Source: Castor canadensis (lineage: Eukaryota > Chordata > Mammalia > Rodentia > Castoridae). Taken from it: 64,000 bases of DNA. The stretch covers positions 20,020,353 through 20,084,352 of the forward strand of contig NC_133387.1 of the NCBI RefSeq assembly GCF_047511655.1, given 5' to 3'. A model generated the notes under the pieces. The model was not told where the DNA came from, made no database searches, and saw only the letters and a program-made list of their open reading frames with translations. This document shows, one piece after another, positions 25,511 to 37,133 of the stretch. How positions within the stretch are numbered: position 1 is the stretch's first letter; each line of letters opens with the position of its first letter. The position numbers and the translations under genes are program-made.

Positions 25511-25665
25511 TTTTTTCTTTCTTTCTTTCTTTCTTTTGTTCTTTCTTTCTTTCATTCTTTCTTTCTTTCTCTCTCTCCCCCTCCCTCCCTCCCTTCCTCC
25601 CTCTCTCCCTCCCTCCTTTTCTTCCTTCCTTCCTTCCTTTCTCTCTCTCTCTCTTTCTTTCTTGG
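25511..25665 (+). repeat. (TTTC)n/(TCCC)n polypyrimidine microsatellite
   Basis: About 155 bases of C/T with TTTC, TCCC and CT units, abutting the 5' truncation point of the LINE-1. Antisense it is a GAAA/GGGA purine run. Confidence 0.95.
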
Positions 25666-26021
25666 AAAAGTCCTTTCTTTTGTGGATGATACTGAAGAGT
25701 GGGATTGTTAAAATGCTCTTCTTTAGCAAAACAAGATGCTGTCAACCTCTCCTTGGCCTCCACATTTCCAAACTTAAAAAAATAAGTTTCATAAATTCCA
25801 GAAGTCCAGAATCATTGGCTTGCAGAACACTCAAATATTAGGAAGTTTTTTTCTGGACTTACTGATTCACTTCATAAAACAACTTTTATGTTTGAATGGT
25901 ACATTTGGCCACTGGTAGTCTGTGAAAACAATTTTTTTCTTATATTCCTTTCTTCAGAACTCCAACAACTATATAAGCATAGGAGGATCAAGAACAAAAA
26001 AGATATAAAAACTATTTTTTT

Positions 26022-26222
26022 TCTATGTGTGTATGGTAACTGAGACTTGAACTCAGGGTCTGATTGTACCACTTAAACCATGCTCCCAGTCCTTTAGTTT
26101 TTGTTTTACAGGTAGGATTTCCTACTAATTTTGCCTGGGCTGGTCTTGAACTATGATCGTCCTACCTCTACCTCTCTACTAGCTGGGATTACAGACATGC
26201 ATCACCACATCTGGCCCTCTTT
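26022..26222 (-). mobile_element. SINE (tail unit plus B1-like monomer), antisense
   Basis: 'gagacttgaactcagggtct' and 'tagctgggattacagacatg' mark the ID-like and B1-like units. A T-rich run follows. Confidence 0.8.
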
Positions 26223-26974
26223 TTTTTTTCACTTTTTGATTAGTAGGAATAATCACACCTGTTAGCATTCTCCTTTTCAAATAACGTTCTCTACAAGGGG
26301 ATCTGGATATGTTATCAGAAAAATAGCTCCCACTGTAATTTCACATCAAATGTTATAATTTCAATAAAATTATATATGCAAAAGCTTTACTAATAAATAT
26401 AACTGTACATCTGAAGAAAGATTGACAGTGGAAGCAACCTTTGCTGCTGAAATCTATTTAGCCATGTTACTATGCTCTACTAGTCCGGAGCCTCCAAGAT
26501 GGTCTTTCTTTGTCATCATGGAAATGTTTGTGATCTGTATATGGCCCATGAAGTATTCAATTTAGCTTCCAGTTCTAGAAATACCCTGCTGAGAGGGGCA
26601 CAAATTGGCTGTTGGTGTTGTTGACAGCACACAGTAGCTGCTCATGACAGGCTGAATGAAGGATGGTCTTGGCAGTTTGACTTTTTATGGTGCCCCTTAT
26701 TGTTTGTATTTGCAATTCTATAAATTGCTTCCCTATTGCAAACAGTCTTGAATACATCATTATTCAGTCTCTTACACTATTAGTCATTGGTTTAGAGATT
26801 TGTCAAATCTGAATGGGAGAGAGTGAAAACTTGTAATACTTCTTTCAATTCCCAAAACTCATTGATTTTTTTCCCCTGTGTTGGGTCACAGAGAACACAG
26901 GACACTCTTCAGTGAAGCTGCCACTTTGTTTCTACTCTCCCACAACAGTGAAATTCACAGCTGTCACATGTTGT

Positions 26975-27110
26975 GAGCCTTCTGTGTTCCAGAAACAATA
27001 CAGGGAGCTGGAAACACACATGTTTTATCTCATTCAATATGGACCACAACTCTGCAAATGGATGTTATTAACCCCACTTTACATATAAAGGATCAGTGTT
27101 CAGTAAAACT
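26975..27110 (-). repeat. MIR element, antisense
   Basis: 'tgttttatctcattcaatat' and 'attaaccccactttacatat' match the antisense MIR core. Confidence 0.6.
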
Positions 27111-27184
27111 TTCCTCAGTATCTAAAAACATAATATTTATTTCACAATTACTCAAGATGGTCTCCCCAACACTTAACTACTGTA

Positions 27185-27260
27185 GTATGACTTTGGGGTT
27201 TGGTAGATGTGTGTTTAAACCCTAGCGCTACCCATCAGTGGGACATTAGATAAGCTACAT
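27185..27260 (+). repeat. MIR fragment, sense
   Basis: 'gtgtttaaaccctagcgcta' then 'gggacattagataagctaca' resembles the MIR core. Confidence 0.45.
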
Positions 27261-27473
27261 AACACTACTAGGACTGTTTTCCTGGTCACAGGGGGTTGTC
27301 TGGTGGGATCTACCCACTACCATTGGTGAGTACTGGGTTTGTCACATACGGGGCTTGTAGAGGTTACAATGCAGTATTTAGTTCCAGGTCAGTTTCTCCC
27401 CTCTCTAGGGTAAACTGGCAAGGTCAAGTTCTTAAGCTCCCCAAAGTCTCAAAAATACCCAAGAAGCCTTGTG

Positions 27474-27857
27474 TTTGTCAGTTTTTCATCACTCATAACA
27501 AAATCCTTGAGATAATCAACTTGCAAAGAGAGAAGGGTTGTTCTAGCTTACAGTTTTGGAGCTTTCAGTTCATGAGTGATTGGACCCATTGTCTTGGGAA
27601 TATAGTGAGACAGCATGTCATGGTGGGAGCACATGGCAGAGCAAAACAGGCCTCCACATGGCCAGGAAGCAATAGAGAGAAAGAAAAAGAGACCAGGGTC
27701 CCATGATTAAGCTCCTTTAAGAACATATCTGCAATGACCTAAGGAACTCCCATAGGCCCCACATCTCAAAGGGTCCATTACCTCCCAATAGCAGCATCTG
27801 GGGACTAAGCCTTAAACACAAGGACCTTTGGGGGAAAATTCAACATCCTAACTATAG
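27474..27857 (-). mobile_element. MaLR-type LTR, antisense
   Basis: The plus strand reads 'tttttcatcactcataacaa', 'tccttgagataatcaacttg', 'tgtcatggtgggagcacatg', then 'ggacctttgggggaaaattc' and 'aacatcctaactatag'. This is the antisense of an ERVL-MaLR LTR, about 380 bp. Confidence 0.65.
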
Positions 27858-27953
27858 TGAGCATCTTACTGGGAGTTAAAGTTTTGACAGGACTCCCTAG
27901 GAGTGGCTTGAGTTCTTCTAAAAGAATGTGGATATCTCATCAAAGAATGTGTA

Positions 27954-27977
27954 CTTCAGGGAAGTACTTCCCTGAAG
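27954..27977. promoter_or_regulatory. Perfect 24-bp palindrome holding two STAT/GAS-type motifs
   Basis: CTTCAGGGAAGT is followed at once by its exact reverse complement ACTTCCCTGAAG. It contains TTCAGGGAA (27955-27963) and TTCCCTGAA (27968-27976), both fitting TTCN3GAA, with 4 bases between. The sequence is seen directly; STAT binding is inference. Confidence 0.5.
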
Positions 27978-27979
27978 GA

Positions 27980-29400
27980 GTCTCCAACAGCTACCTTGAA
28001 GGAAGTGAGTTAGCAAGAAGGCCCTGTGATTTCTCAGTGTAAAATTGCAATAGGCTTAGCCCTTATACCTACTATAATGAGCAAGGAGACCTCTTTTCTA
28101 GGTGGCTACCCTTGGGTTAAAGTATATCCCAGGCCCCTGGGCGCCTGAGAGTATTCAGAGTTACAATATAATGTTTACTAAGGTGACCCAGGAAATTTTA
28201 GCTATTATTTACAAAATGAGTGTGGAATGGATGTACAGAAAGGCTTAGCAAAGAGCTTTTTGAAGTTCACACTACTGTATCAGAAAAGTCTCTATTCCTG
28301 CAGGTTCTTGGTTGTAAATATTTAAAGGTCTGAGCACACAGAATACAGAATTTGTTTATCAGCTCTGTAAATAAATCTACCATCATTTTTCCATTTAGTG
28401 CTACACATTTCCTAATTTATACAGGCCCAAAATAAAGCTGTCCCTGCCTTATACAGGGGTTTGGCTGCTCCTGGGGTAACTGGAGTGAGTCAGCTGTAGA
28501 GGAGGCTGATTCTTTTATTTGTAGCCCATTCTTAGTCCTTGACTTCAGAGAAGTGCTGTCATGAAAGATGGGGCCTCTGCTGGGCAGAGGTGGGAGGGGA
28601 CAGCTGCTTCTGGGAACAACCATGGGAAGACCCTTCTGACTTGCAGCACAGGGCTTATAATGTGAGAACTCCCTTCCTCCTGGCCTGGTGGTACTTGAAA
28701 TCATGTTCACAACAGCACTAAAAGGACTGTGGGCAATAAGAAAGGAAACCAGATCTACTTCTGCTTGTGGCCTAGCCATTTCTTTTCCACATTCTAGCTT
28801 CCAAAGACTTTCTATGATGCCTTAGAAGAGACAGTAATGCTGGGATCAAACACCACTTCTTTACATTGAAAAATTTCCATCTGGAAAGAAGCAGAGGAAA
28901 AGGAAAGAGCTGGTCCTTGTTTGTAAGTGAGAGGGATGGACCCCATTAGTGTTCTAAAACCTAAGCCTAAAAAACTCATCTGAGACTCTAGTTAAGATCC
29001 AGATGCTGGGGTCCCCTCCGCAGTGATTTGGGTTCATTAATTTTAGTGTCTTCCAAATGAGGTACTGTGGTGACTGTGGTAAACACTAAGTCCACTGTAG
29101 CTGATACTGCCTGAAGTTTTATGCCTCATTGACCACACTATTCCTGGTCTGGCCCTAAAGATCCCATGTGGTATCTTCATCACAGCCATAGCCAGTCACT
29201 GTCTCATTGGCATTGGATTCAATTTGGCTTTTGATCACTCACACTGTCTTCCTTGATAACCAAAGTTCCTGCACTCTTCTTCCTATAGTTAGGTACCCCA
29301 AAAACAAGACAAAGAGAAACTAGTTTGCAGTTGACATAAAAGGCTCTTTGATCTACTTCTCCACCACTGCCCACTTAGGAGGGTCTGGAAAGAAGCAGTA
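27980..29400. other. Intergenic sequence, nothing recognised
   Basis: Somewhat richer in GC than neighbouring parts. Overlapping frames at 28417-28779 (minus) and 28539-28721 (plus) match nothing known. No repeat family seen. Confidence 0.4.
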
Positions 29401-29404
29401 ATTG

Positions 29405-29530
29405 CTTATGGTTCAGGCAAGAAAACTAAAAGAGAGGTGAAGGAACTTGCCATAGGTCACACAGTCAGCAGGGGCAGTGGTGGAACTGGAAGGTACCAAT
29501 CTGGCCCCAATACTCAAGCTTATAACCAGA
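29405..29530 (-). repeat. MIR fragment, antisense
   Basis: 'ggaacttgccataggtcaca' then 'cagtcagcaggggcag' is the antisense MIR core. Confidence 0.65.
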
Positions 29531-30179
29531 ACACCCTGCAGATAGATTTAATGAAAAAGCTGGAAGCTGGATGAAGAGTGGGAGACATGCTGGCAGAACC
29601 ATGGCAGGAAGGCACATGCCCAGTTCCTGGGCAAGGTACTCTTTTTGTAACTTAATTCTACAAAATTGTCAGTGTGTGGGCAGAAAAAAGAGGCAAAGCC
29701 ATAGACTGTCTTGACTATTTGTAAGCACCAATTACATCACAGAGGGGATTAAAACCCCAAGTGCCAGATTACTTGATTTCTATCACTTCAACCCTTCCCA
29801 TAGCTCACAAGCAGAGGCAGGCAGCACAAGCAGGACAGGAGCCCTTTCTGCTCCAGCAGCTTGAGGATCTGGTCCCAACCCTGTTGCTTCCCAGCTGGGT
29901 GGAGCCATTGCTGTACCTCTGGGCAGAGAGTGGTTAAGGGAATTGCATGGGCTGCTTGCCAGCTCCCAGGCTGCTTGTGTGGTTCTCTGTGTAGCTGAGG
30001 GTGATGACATGCATTTATACGGACTGGTCCTGTGTCAATACAGATTGAGGGAACCTTTATGGTCCTTATCACTCTCCTCAGCATCCAGAGCACTATTCTG
30101 CCCAGGCCAGGTATTCAGCAAATATTGCTAATTGATTGAGTCTGGAGACAGAACTACCTGGGAGTCCCCCAGAGTCTTG

Positions 30180-30312
30180 AAAAGTCATCTTTTCCACAGA
30201 GCCCTCTCCCCCCTTCTCTCCTACCCAAGAAACCATGCTGAATTTAGGGTACTCAGCATTCAACAGAGCTTAGTGATGCTGTGATCTCACTGTGACTAGA
30301 CAAGAAGATAGC
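30180..30312 (+). repeat. Local direct repeat, copy A
   Basis: Shares 'caagaaaccatgctg' plus 'atttaggg', 'actcagcattcaa' and 'atctcactgtgactag' with 30988-31124, in the same order and orientation. Confidence 0.85.
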
Positions 30313-30987
30313 CTATCTCCCCAACTCTTGGAAGATAGCCTCTCCTGACCTTTACAGATACCTGGCTAGAGACAAAATATTAGTCATTTTCCTTCTTGTT
30401 TGGGATTTCTGGGGCCTCTCAGGGTGTTCTTGATAAAACAAAAAGTGTTCAGTCTCTTAAACTATCCCTAGTCCATATCTGTGACCAGAGCACCTCATCA
30501 CTAAAAGTCAGTTCCATCCCTTCCACAGAACATTTGCTCCCTCCTGGAGGTGGGTTTGATTCTGGTCATATAAGCTGCAGAACAGACTCCAGTATGAATC
30601 CTGTGATGACTGAATGAGAAGTAAAGCCATGAACTAACACAAAGGAAAAATCTGTTCAGACACGTCATCATCCAGTGGGGATGGTGCAGCAGGCAGGCTT
30701 GTGAAAGTCAAACATCCAGCCTCCAGGAGCATTCTAGAGGCAGTGCCACCCAGAGGCCATGCCAGAATCAGAACTCAGCTCCTCTGATGTGTAATTCTGT
30801 GGTTAGAAACCAAGCTAAATGCTCAGTCCTTGGATGGGTCGTGAGCTTAATGCAGTGGCCCAAACTCCATCACTGACTCTAACTTGGTGGATTCGAGTGT
30901 AATTATTCAAAAGGCAAACCAAACACAGAGACTGTACCTCAATTCCTCTCAAATTCTTCTATTATCTCAAAGCCACTGGAAATGCTG

Positions 30988-31124
30988 ATAAGTTACCTCT
31001 TCCATGGAGTCCCTTCCCCTCTCCTCCCATCCAAGAAACCATGCTGGATTTAGGGCACTCAGCATTCAATAGAGCTGAGTGACCCAATGATGCCATAATC
31101 TCACTGTGACTAGGCAAGAAGGAA
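30988..31124 (+). repeat. Local direct repeat, copy B
   Basis: Partner of 30180-30312, offset about 0.8 kb and roughly 80-85% identical by eye. A few bases (acccaatgatgccat) differ from copy A in the middle. Confidence 0.85.
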
Positions 31125-31849
31125 GAACTATGAAAACCCACATTCAAGACTCCAGTTCCTACTTCTGTGCTTCCGCTATGTTAATGGCCAAGTAAAATTC
31201 ACTTTCAGCACCGATATTGTAAACACGCAGGTTTCCTGCACAACTCAGATGTTTTCACAGCTCACGTATAGTCATTCTTTGGTGATTCATTACAACATTC
31301 CTTCACAGAATCATTCAGCTCAACAAAGTAAGCATGTACCTTTTTCAGACAGAACTTCTCTTTCTCATAAAAGTAGTGATCGATGGTGTTTGCTTTGCAA
31401 GAAGAGAAACAGGTCAAGGTTCACCATACAGTAGCTGTGTCTGACCTTAGAACTCTCCTGGTCCCAGAAAGCAACAGTTTCTTTTAATTCCTTTCTTATC
31501 TCTGTTCACTCTCCAAATCCCACAAACATGCCTCAAACCCAAAATAACTCAACCACACCCTTGTGCACTGACGGCATAGCACTGGGTTCTAAATCTCTTT
31601 CATTCCCTACTCCTTTCAGACTATGAGATGGTGACTGCTGGCGAATTGTTTGTACCTTCCACCAAAACAAACCAAAAGAAATCGAATGAAGTTAGATTAA
31701 TTTTTTGCTGTATGGATTGCAGAAACTTCCATTACATTGCTAATTAGACTTCCAAAGTAGATGAACAATGACCAAAAATCTAGAAAGGAACATTATGTAG
31801 AGGAGTAACTACTAAACTAGGAATCAAATAAAATGAAATTTTCTCTTAA

Positions 31850-31990
31850 CTATATCTTTGCCTAAGCTGTGTGATCTCAGGAAAGCACATGACTTCTCTG
31901 AGCTGGGATCCTTATCTGTGGGCACGATGACCTATCAGGTTATGCAGCTCCCTGAACTGCTTCCTGTTTTTCACTGCTTATTTGTAAAGC
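31850..31990 (+). repeat. MIR-like fragment, sense
   Basis: 'gctgtgtgatctcaggaaag' followed by 'cacatgacttctctgagctg' fits the MIR core. Confidence 0.5.
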
Positions 31991-32711
31991 TCACCTTGAA
32001 TGTTACATCTTTTTTCCTCTGGTTTTATAATACTTTAAAGGAGTATAAATATGTTTGGAAAATGTTTAATTTCATATATTATCATACACATTACTTTTAC
32101 CTTATCCAGGACTGGAATACCTTCACTGTTGGAGTCAACCACTCATTTGATGTTATATTTTTCCCATCTGATAATAGTGTGAAGGGGATAATGTTAGCCC
32201 ACAATGGAGAAGCTTAGGGAGAAGAATGTAGGGAGTAAAATTTTATCTTTGGCTTCCTATTAATTTAGATTTTTTTCTCAGGAAGCACAAGATGGTAGGA
32301 GGGTGCTTGTCTATTTTTAGATGCACACAGAGTACAGTTAAGTTGTAATATAAAGAGAAATATTCATTAATTCCTACCTGTTCCTTCCCCCAGACTCTTT
32401 AATTTGCCAAGGTTCCTATTCTTCAGGTTGGGGTTCTCTTCAGAGGACTCAGCTCATTAGCCAGGTAAAAAATGGTCTGATTACATTTATGTTTAAACCT
32501 CTCCAGTGAGATTTTTATTTTGTCTCACCTAGAGGAATGATGGAGTACAGGAGCTATTTGGGAAGTGTAACAGGCAGAAGAGTAGGGAGGTTCAGCAGAA
32601 GGTCCTACTGAGCGTTTCAGGGCATTGCTCATGGACTGAGGGGAGCACAAAGGCCACTCAGTAGAGAATGGCATTGGGAAAAGAGCAAAAGATTCACACA
32701 AAAATGGATTA

Positions 32712-32838
32712 AAAGCAGTGGGGGTGGTAGTGCATATTTATAATCCCAACACTAGGAGGGTGAGGCAAGAGAATCTCAAATTCAGTTCTAGCCAGAGCTA
32801 CATAGCAAGACCCTGTCTCAACAAACAAACAGTATAAA
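32712..32838 (+). mobile_element. B1-like SINE monomer, sense
   Basis: 'gggggtggtagtgcatattt', 'aatcccaacactaggagggt' and 'gctacatagcaagaccctgt', with an ACAAACAAACA tail. Confidence 0.85.
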
Positions 32839-33164
32839 CTATGAGTGTTAGCTTGTCCCTTGACCTGTAACAGTACCCAAGACACCTCTTGCAAGAGGAC
32901 TGGACATGAGAATCTTCCTGGTGGGCTACCTCTGAGACCCTTTCTTACTAGATAGTTCCATGTTGTCTCCATTGCTTGCTCTCTGGCTGACCTGACACCC
33001 AGCCCTAGTACAAACACCTACAGGTGGGCAGGGCTGTGTACCTCACCTTCTGGGCCTCAGCCCCTCCCTGCTCATCTCTAATTGCTCTACCCTCACACCA
33101 ACCCCCATCATGAGCACATCAAGCCATTCTCAGTTGCCCACCCAATGTACATCCTCCACTTCTC

Positions 33165-33395
33165 CATCATTGGGTTGCCTTTCCTGGAGGGTTGAGGTGG
33201 CACTTCTCAGCCTGCAAAACCTGGCTCAAATTGTCCCCAAGCTTTACATTCACTCTTAAAAATGGCATTTACCAAAATTGTTTCTTCTTGTCCTCACTTC
33301 CCTACTTGATTATTGACCTGAGTTCCTCAGGGTAAAGGTCCTATTTGTCTTTCCACCCAGTGCTTAATACAGTACTTGTTATGGGATGGTTAATT
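33165..33395 (+). repeat. L2 (LINE-2) 3' end, sense
   Basis: 'attgacctgagttcctcagg', then 'gtcctatttgtctttccacc' and 'cagtgcttaatacagtactt', is the L2 3'-terminal pattern. Confidence 0.65.
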
Positions 33396-33740
33396 TTTTA
33401 TCAGCTTGGCTTGGCTATGGTGTCCAGTTGTTTGGTCAAACATCAGTCTAGATGTTGCTGTAGAGGTATTTTTGTTAATCAGTTGAAGTTGGAGAACTAA
33501 AAACTGAAGTCCCCCCAAAAGGAAGGAATTCTGTTTCCAGATTGCCTTCACATTCAAGTCTGTAACATCAACTCTTGCTGGAATTTTCAGCTTGCCAGTC
33601 CACCCTGTCTTGCAAATTTGGATTTACCAACCCCCAAAATCAACTGAGTTAAATTCTTAAAAATAACTCTTTGTGTTGCTCTTTCTTACTGTCATATCTT
33701 TCCTGTTGCTGTTTTTCTGAAGTTTGACTAACAAAACACA
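33384..33740 (+). mobile_element. Old interspersed repeat, LTR-like (family uncertain)
   Basis: Begins 'gatggttaattttttatcag' and ends 'gtttgactaacaaaac', the layout of a mammalian LTR or transposon beginning 'ttgattttatgtgtcaactt'. Named only loosely. Confidence 0.4.
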
Positions 33741-34784
33741 TGATTATTAAGTTTATTGGATTATATACCCAAGAGAAGGAAAGGAAGATGGTAAGAGAGA
33801 CCAAAGGCTGATGGGAGTAGAAAAATGGCTAAAACCATAAGGGTAGGTAGACAGAGATTTGAATAACCAAGAAAGAAACTACATGCCACTATTTTTAAAA
33901 TATCAATTTCTACATTTACTATGCACCTGGGTGCCATATGTGCATAGAAATATTTTAATGCAACTGGATTTCCTTAAATTTTAGAGACTCCCATGTAAAT
34001 ATCAAACTTTAAGGTAGAATGAGATTAAGATACAAAAAAAGGGATTTAAGGCAACATAAAGCGCATATAATAAAGGGCACTTATATTTTATGGGGGATTT
34101 TCTGGAATGTTTAGAATCTTTTGGGACTGGATTAAGTCCCGGGGATTCCTAAACCCTTAGGAGTCATCAAAATACTTTCAGTAGTTTAAAAAGTCACATT
34201 GAAGTCCTAGCCTTGCCTGCTAAGCCTGCATGGTCTCATTAAAACATCAACTGTTGTTTGCTTTGCGTTGCAGTCTACCAACCCAGTGTGGTAGTGTTGG
34301 TTCTCCCTCACCGCTCAGTCTCTTAATTGGTAATGGCACATATCTTCGAATACCTTTTTAGATGTAGAAACATAGATCAACTAATTAGCTAATGCAGGTT
34401 GTTTGATGGGAAAATCTTTTGATGCAAAGGGGTCTCAAGAGGTGGAGATATGGAGTGAGGTAATGAAAAGAGTGCCTAGTGATGGGAAAATAGAGATCCT
34501 TACACTGAATGATTTCTGAACCCCTTCAAGATCCACAAGTCTAGTGAGGTCAGCACAATATCTGCTTAGCTGCATAGCTTATTTGACCAAATGGCTTATT
34601 GAGACCAAATGATCTGGCATTGCTTCTGTTCATGGATCCTAGTTTATGCTCAGGTTCCACAAGGGGGAGGTTCAGAAAAGCCATCCCAGCAAGCCAGAGA
34701 GCCCAGGTGAGGCCAGGTACTAGGACAGCAACTGCAACAGCTGCTTATTACCCTTGATCTTAGGAGCTGGGAACCTAACTCCAG

Positions 34785-34955
34785 CACAGATAGTCTGGTT
34801 TTGAGTCCTAGCCCTATCCCTTACTAGCCTTCTGATACTTCTGTGCCTCAGTTTCCTTAGTGTTAAAACAATTAACAATGATGTGCCCTAGTTTTGTTGT
34901 AACAATGAAATTACTTAATATATAAAGCACCTAAAACAGTGGTAGGAACAGAGAA
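34785..34955 (+). repeat. MIR element, sense
   Basis: 'tctggttttgagtcctagcc', 'gtgcctcagtttccttagtg', then 'aaagcacctaaaacagtgg'. Confidence 0.75.
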
Positions 34956-34979
34956 GACTTTGGTAAAAATGGATCCTGT

Positions 34980-35328
34980 TGCCAGGCACAGTGGCTCATG
35001 CCTGTAATCCTAGCCACTTGGGAAGCTGAAATCATTGGATTGCAGTTTTGAGACCATCTCAGGCAAGAAAAAAAAAAAATTAGCAAAATCCATGTCCATG
35101 CGAAAAAGCTGGGTGTGGTGGCAAGCACCTGTCACTCCAACTGTGTTAGGAAGCCTACAATAGGAATATTGTTGCTCAGGCCTACCTGGGAAAAAAGTGA
35201 AACCCTATCTCCAAAATAACCAGAGCAAAATGGACTGGAGGCATGACTCAAGCAATAGAGCACCTGCCTAGCAATCACGAAGCCCCAAGTTCAAACCCCA
35301 ATTCCACCAAAAAAAGAAAAAGATTCCG
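34980..35328 (+). mobile_element. Dimeric B1/ID-type SINE, full length, sense
   Basis: 'gccaggcacagtggctcatg' head, A-rich linker, 'agctgggtgtggtggcaagc' second monomer, then the ID-like unit 'atgactcaagcaatagagca' ... 'agttcaaaccccaattccac'. Confidence 0.9.
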
Positions 35329-35344
35329 GTTATATATAACAGAC

Positions 35345-35670
35345 ATTGTGTCATACATCTTGTACACCTCCTAGCCCCCAGAAAGATCTTTCAGGGTGAA
35401 TACTATTATTAATCCCATCTTTCATATTTGAGGAACTTGACCTACATCAATCACTCAGCTCATCCATGGGAGAAGCTGAATTTAAACAAAGCCTTGGTAT
35501 TGCCAGCCACCTTTCACTGGTCCCAATAGGCTGATCACGCCTGCCTGAGGAAATCTGATTATCTTACTCACTTTGGGGCCCTTAGGTAAGTCACCAACCT
35601 TCCTGATCTTGCATTTTTTTCACCTGTGAAGCAAGAAGGATTTTTCTAAGTTTCAATAATGTACCATGGT
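35345..35670. repeat. Two adjacent MIR remnants in opposite directions
   Basis: 35345-35515 is antisense ('attaatcccatctttcatat' and 'caatcactcagctcatcc'). 35565-35670 is sense ('aggtaagtcaccaaccttcc'). Confidence 0.5.
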
Positions 35671-35998
35671 TCTGAATAAGGTCCTCATTGGGAAAAACAG
35701 TGTGAAGGGTACATAGCAACCCTCCTCTTTAAGAGGAGTTGCTTGACTTTGCAACTCCCCTTAAATGTCTACAACTATTTCAAAGTATAAAGTTTAAGTA
35801 TATGCTACTTGACAGTTTTCTTGGTATCAGGCACATAAGTGATGTTAGATAAATGTGTCGTAACATGATTTATTAGATTTTTAAATACTGAAATGTAACC
35901 AGCATTGAGCAAATTTTTCTGCGTGACATGAAAAACCAAAGTCACACTAGAGTCTCTCAATTTAAGTTGCATAAACAAATAATTTGAGATGAGGGAAG

Positions 35999-36014
35999 CA
36001 TATATATATATATA

Positions 36015-36053
<39 letters not shown>
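35999..36053 (+). repeat. (TA)n(TG)n microsatellite
   Basis: About 8 TA units then about 18 TG units, at the edge of a SINE. Confidence 0.95.
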
Positions 36054-36054
<1 letters not shown>

Positions 36055-36245
36055 TATAAGGGATTGAGCCCAGGGCCTCATGCATGCCAGGCAAATGCTC
36101 TACCACTTCAGCCATGCCACCCACCTTTTTCTCTTTTATATTTTGTTTTTGAAATATAGTCTTAATAATTTCATCCAGGCTGACTTTGAATTCAAGATCT
36201 TCTTGCCTCCACCTCCTGAGTAGCTGTGATTATAGACGTGCGCCC
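36054..36245 (-). mobile_element. SINE (tail unit plus B1-like monomer), antisense
   Basis: 'gggattgagcccagggcctc', 'aatgctctaccacttcagcc', then 'ctgagtagctgtgattatag'. Confidence 0.8.
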
Positions 36246-36264
36246 ATTTTATTCTTTAAAATAA

Positions 36265-36520
36265 CATCTTTCACCGAGACAAGAGGAACACGAGTTTGAA
36301 GCCAGGTTAGGTTACATAGAGAGAACCTGCCTCAAACCAAAACCAAACCCAAACCAAAACAATCAAAAAATCTTTCATGGTTTAAAATTTTTATGTTAAA
36401 AAGAAAAACTACAAGCTGAGTGTGAATGAAACACAATTGCAATCTCAGCACTTGGGAGGCAGGAAAATCCCAAATTTGGAGCCATCCCGGGTCACATAGT
36501 GAAACCTTGTCAAAAAAGAA
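36265..36520 (+). mobile_element. Two partial B1-like SINEs
   Basis: 36265-36365 is a 3' half ending in ACCAAACC units. 36418-36515 has 'gcaatctcagcacttgggag' and 'gtcacatagtgaaaccttgt'. Confidence 0.6.
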
Positions 36521-36605
36521 ACAAAGAGAGGGAGTGAGGGAGGGTGAATGGAGGGAGGGAGAGAGAGAGGCAGGAAAGGAGAAAGGGAGGAAGGGAGGAA
36601 GGAAA
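36517..36605 (+). repeat. (GGGA/GGAA)n purine tract
   Basis: A nearly pure purine run grown from the tail of the preceding B1-like copy. Confidence 0.9.
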
Positions 36606-36796
36606 AACAAAACTAGAGGTAGTTGCAGATATGTCCAAGGTCCCCTCCTGGGGCTGGACCTGGGGAGGCACAGCTGCCTGAGGTAGAACAAGCAGCTGCC
36701 ATGAGACTTCTGCCCAACAGAACTGGGGTGCCCTGCTCAGTACCTCAGGCTATAGGTAACATCTCCCTGTCTTCTTTCAGTTTAGACACTGTTGTC

Positions 36797-37133
36797 TTGG
36801 TAAATACAGGTATTCTCAAAGGACTGGTTCTAAGACCTCTTGCAGATACCAGAATCTGAGGATGATCAAATCCCATATAAAAAGGGTAATGTTTGCATAT
36901 CACCCATGCACACCCTCCCATATACTTTAAATCATACCTAGATTATTTATAGTACCTAATACAATATGAATGCCATGTAAAGAGGTTCTATGCTGCATTG
37001 TTTACAAAGTAATGACAGAAGAAAAGTCTGTACATGTTAAATCCAGGCATAATTTTTTTCCTTGAGTATTTTTGATCTGAGGTTGGTTGAATCCATGGAT
37101 GTGAAAACCATGGATACAAAAAGCAGACAGATA
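36797..37133 (+). mobile_element. MER2-like Tigger-group DNA transposon
   Basis: 'ggactggttctaagacctct', 'tactttaaatcatacctaga', 'ttatttatagtacctaatac', 'aagtctgtacatgttaaatc' and 'ggttggttgaatccatggat'. This is the MER2 layout, about 340 bp, non-coding. Confidence 0.75.

Noticed and set aside
23797-25729. Several long minus-strand open frames (up to about 200 codons)
   Set aside because: They are pieces of one broken L1 ORF2 with frame breaks; not a host gene.
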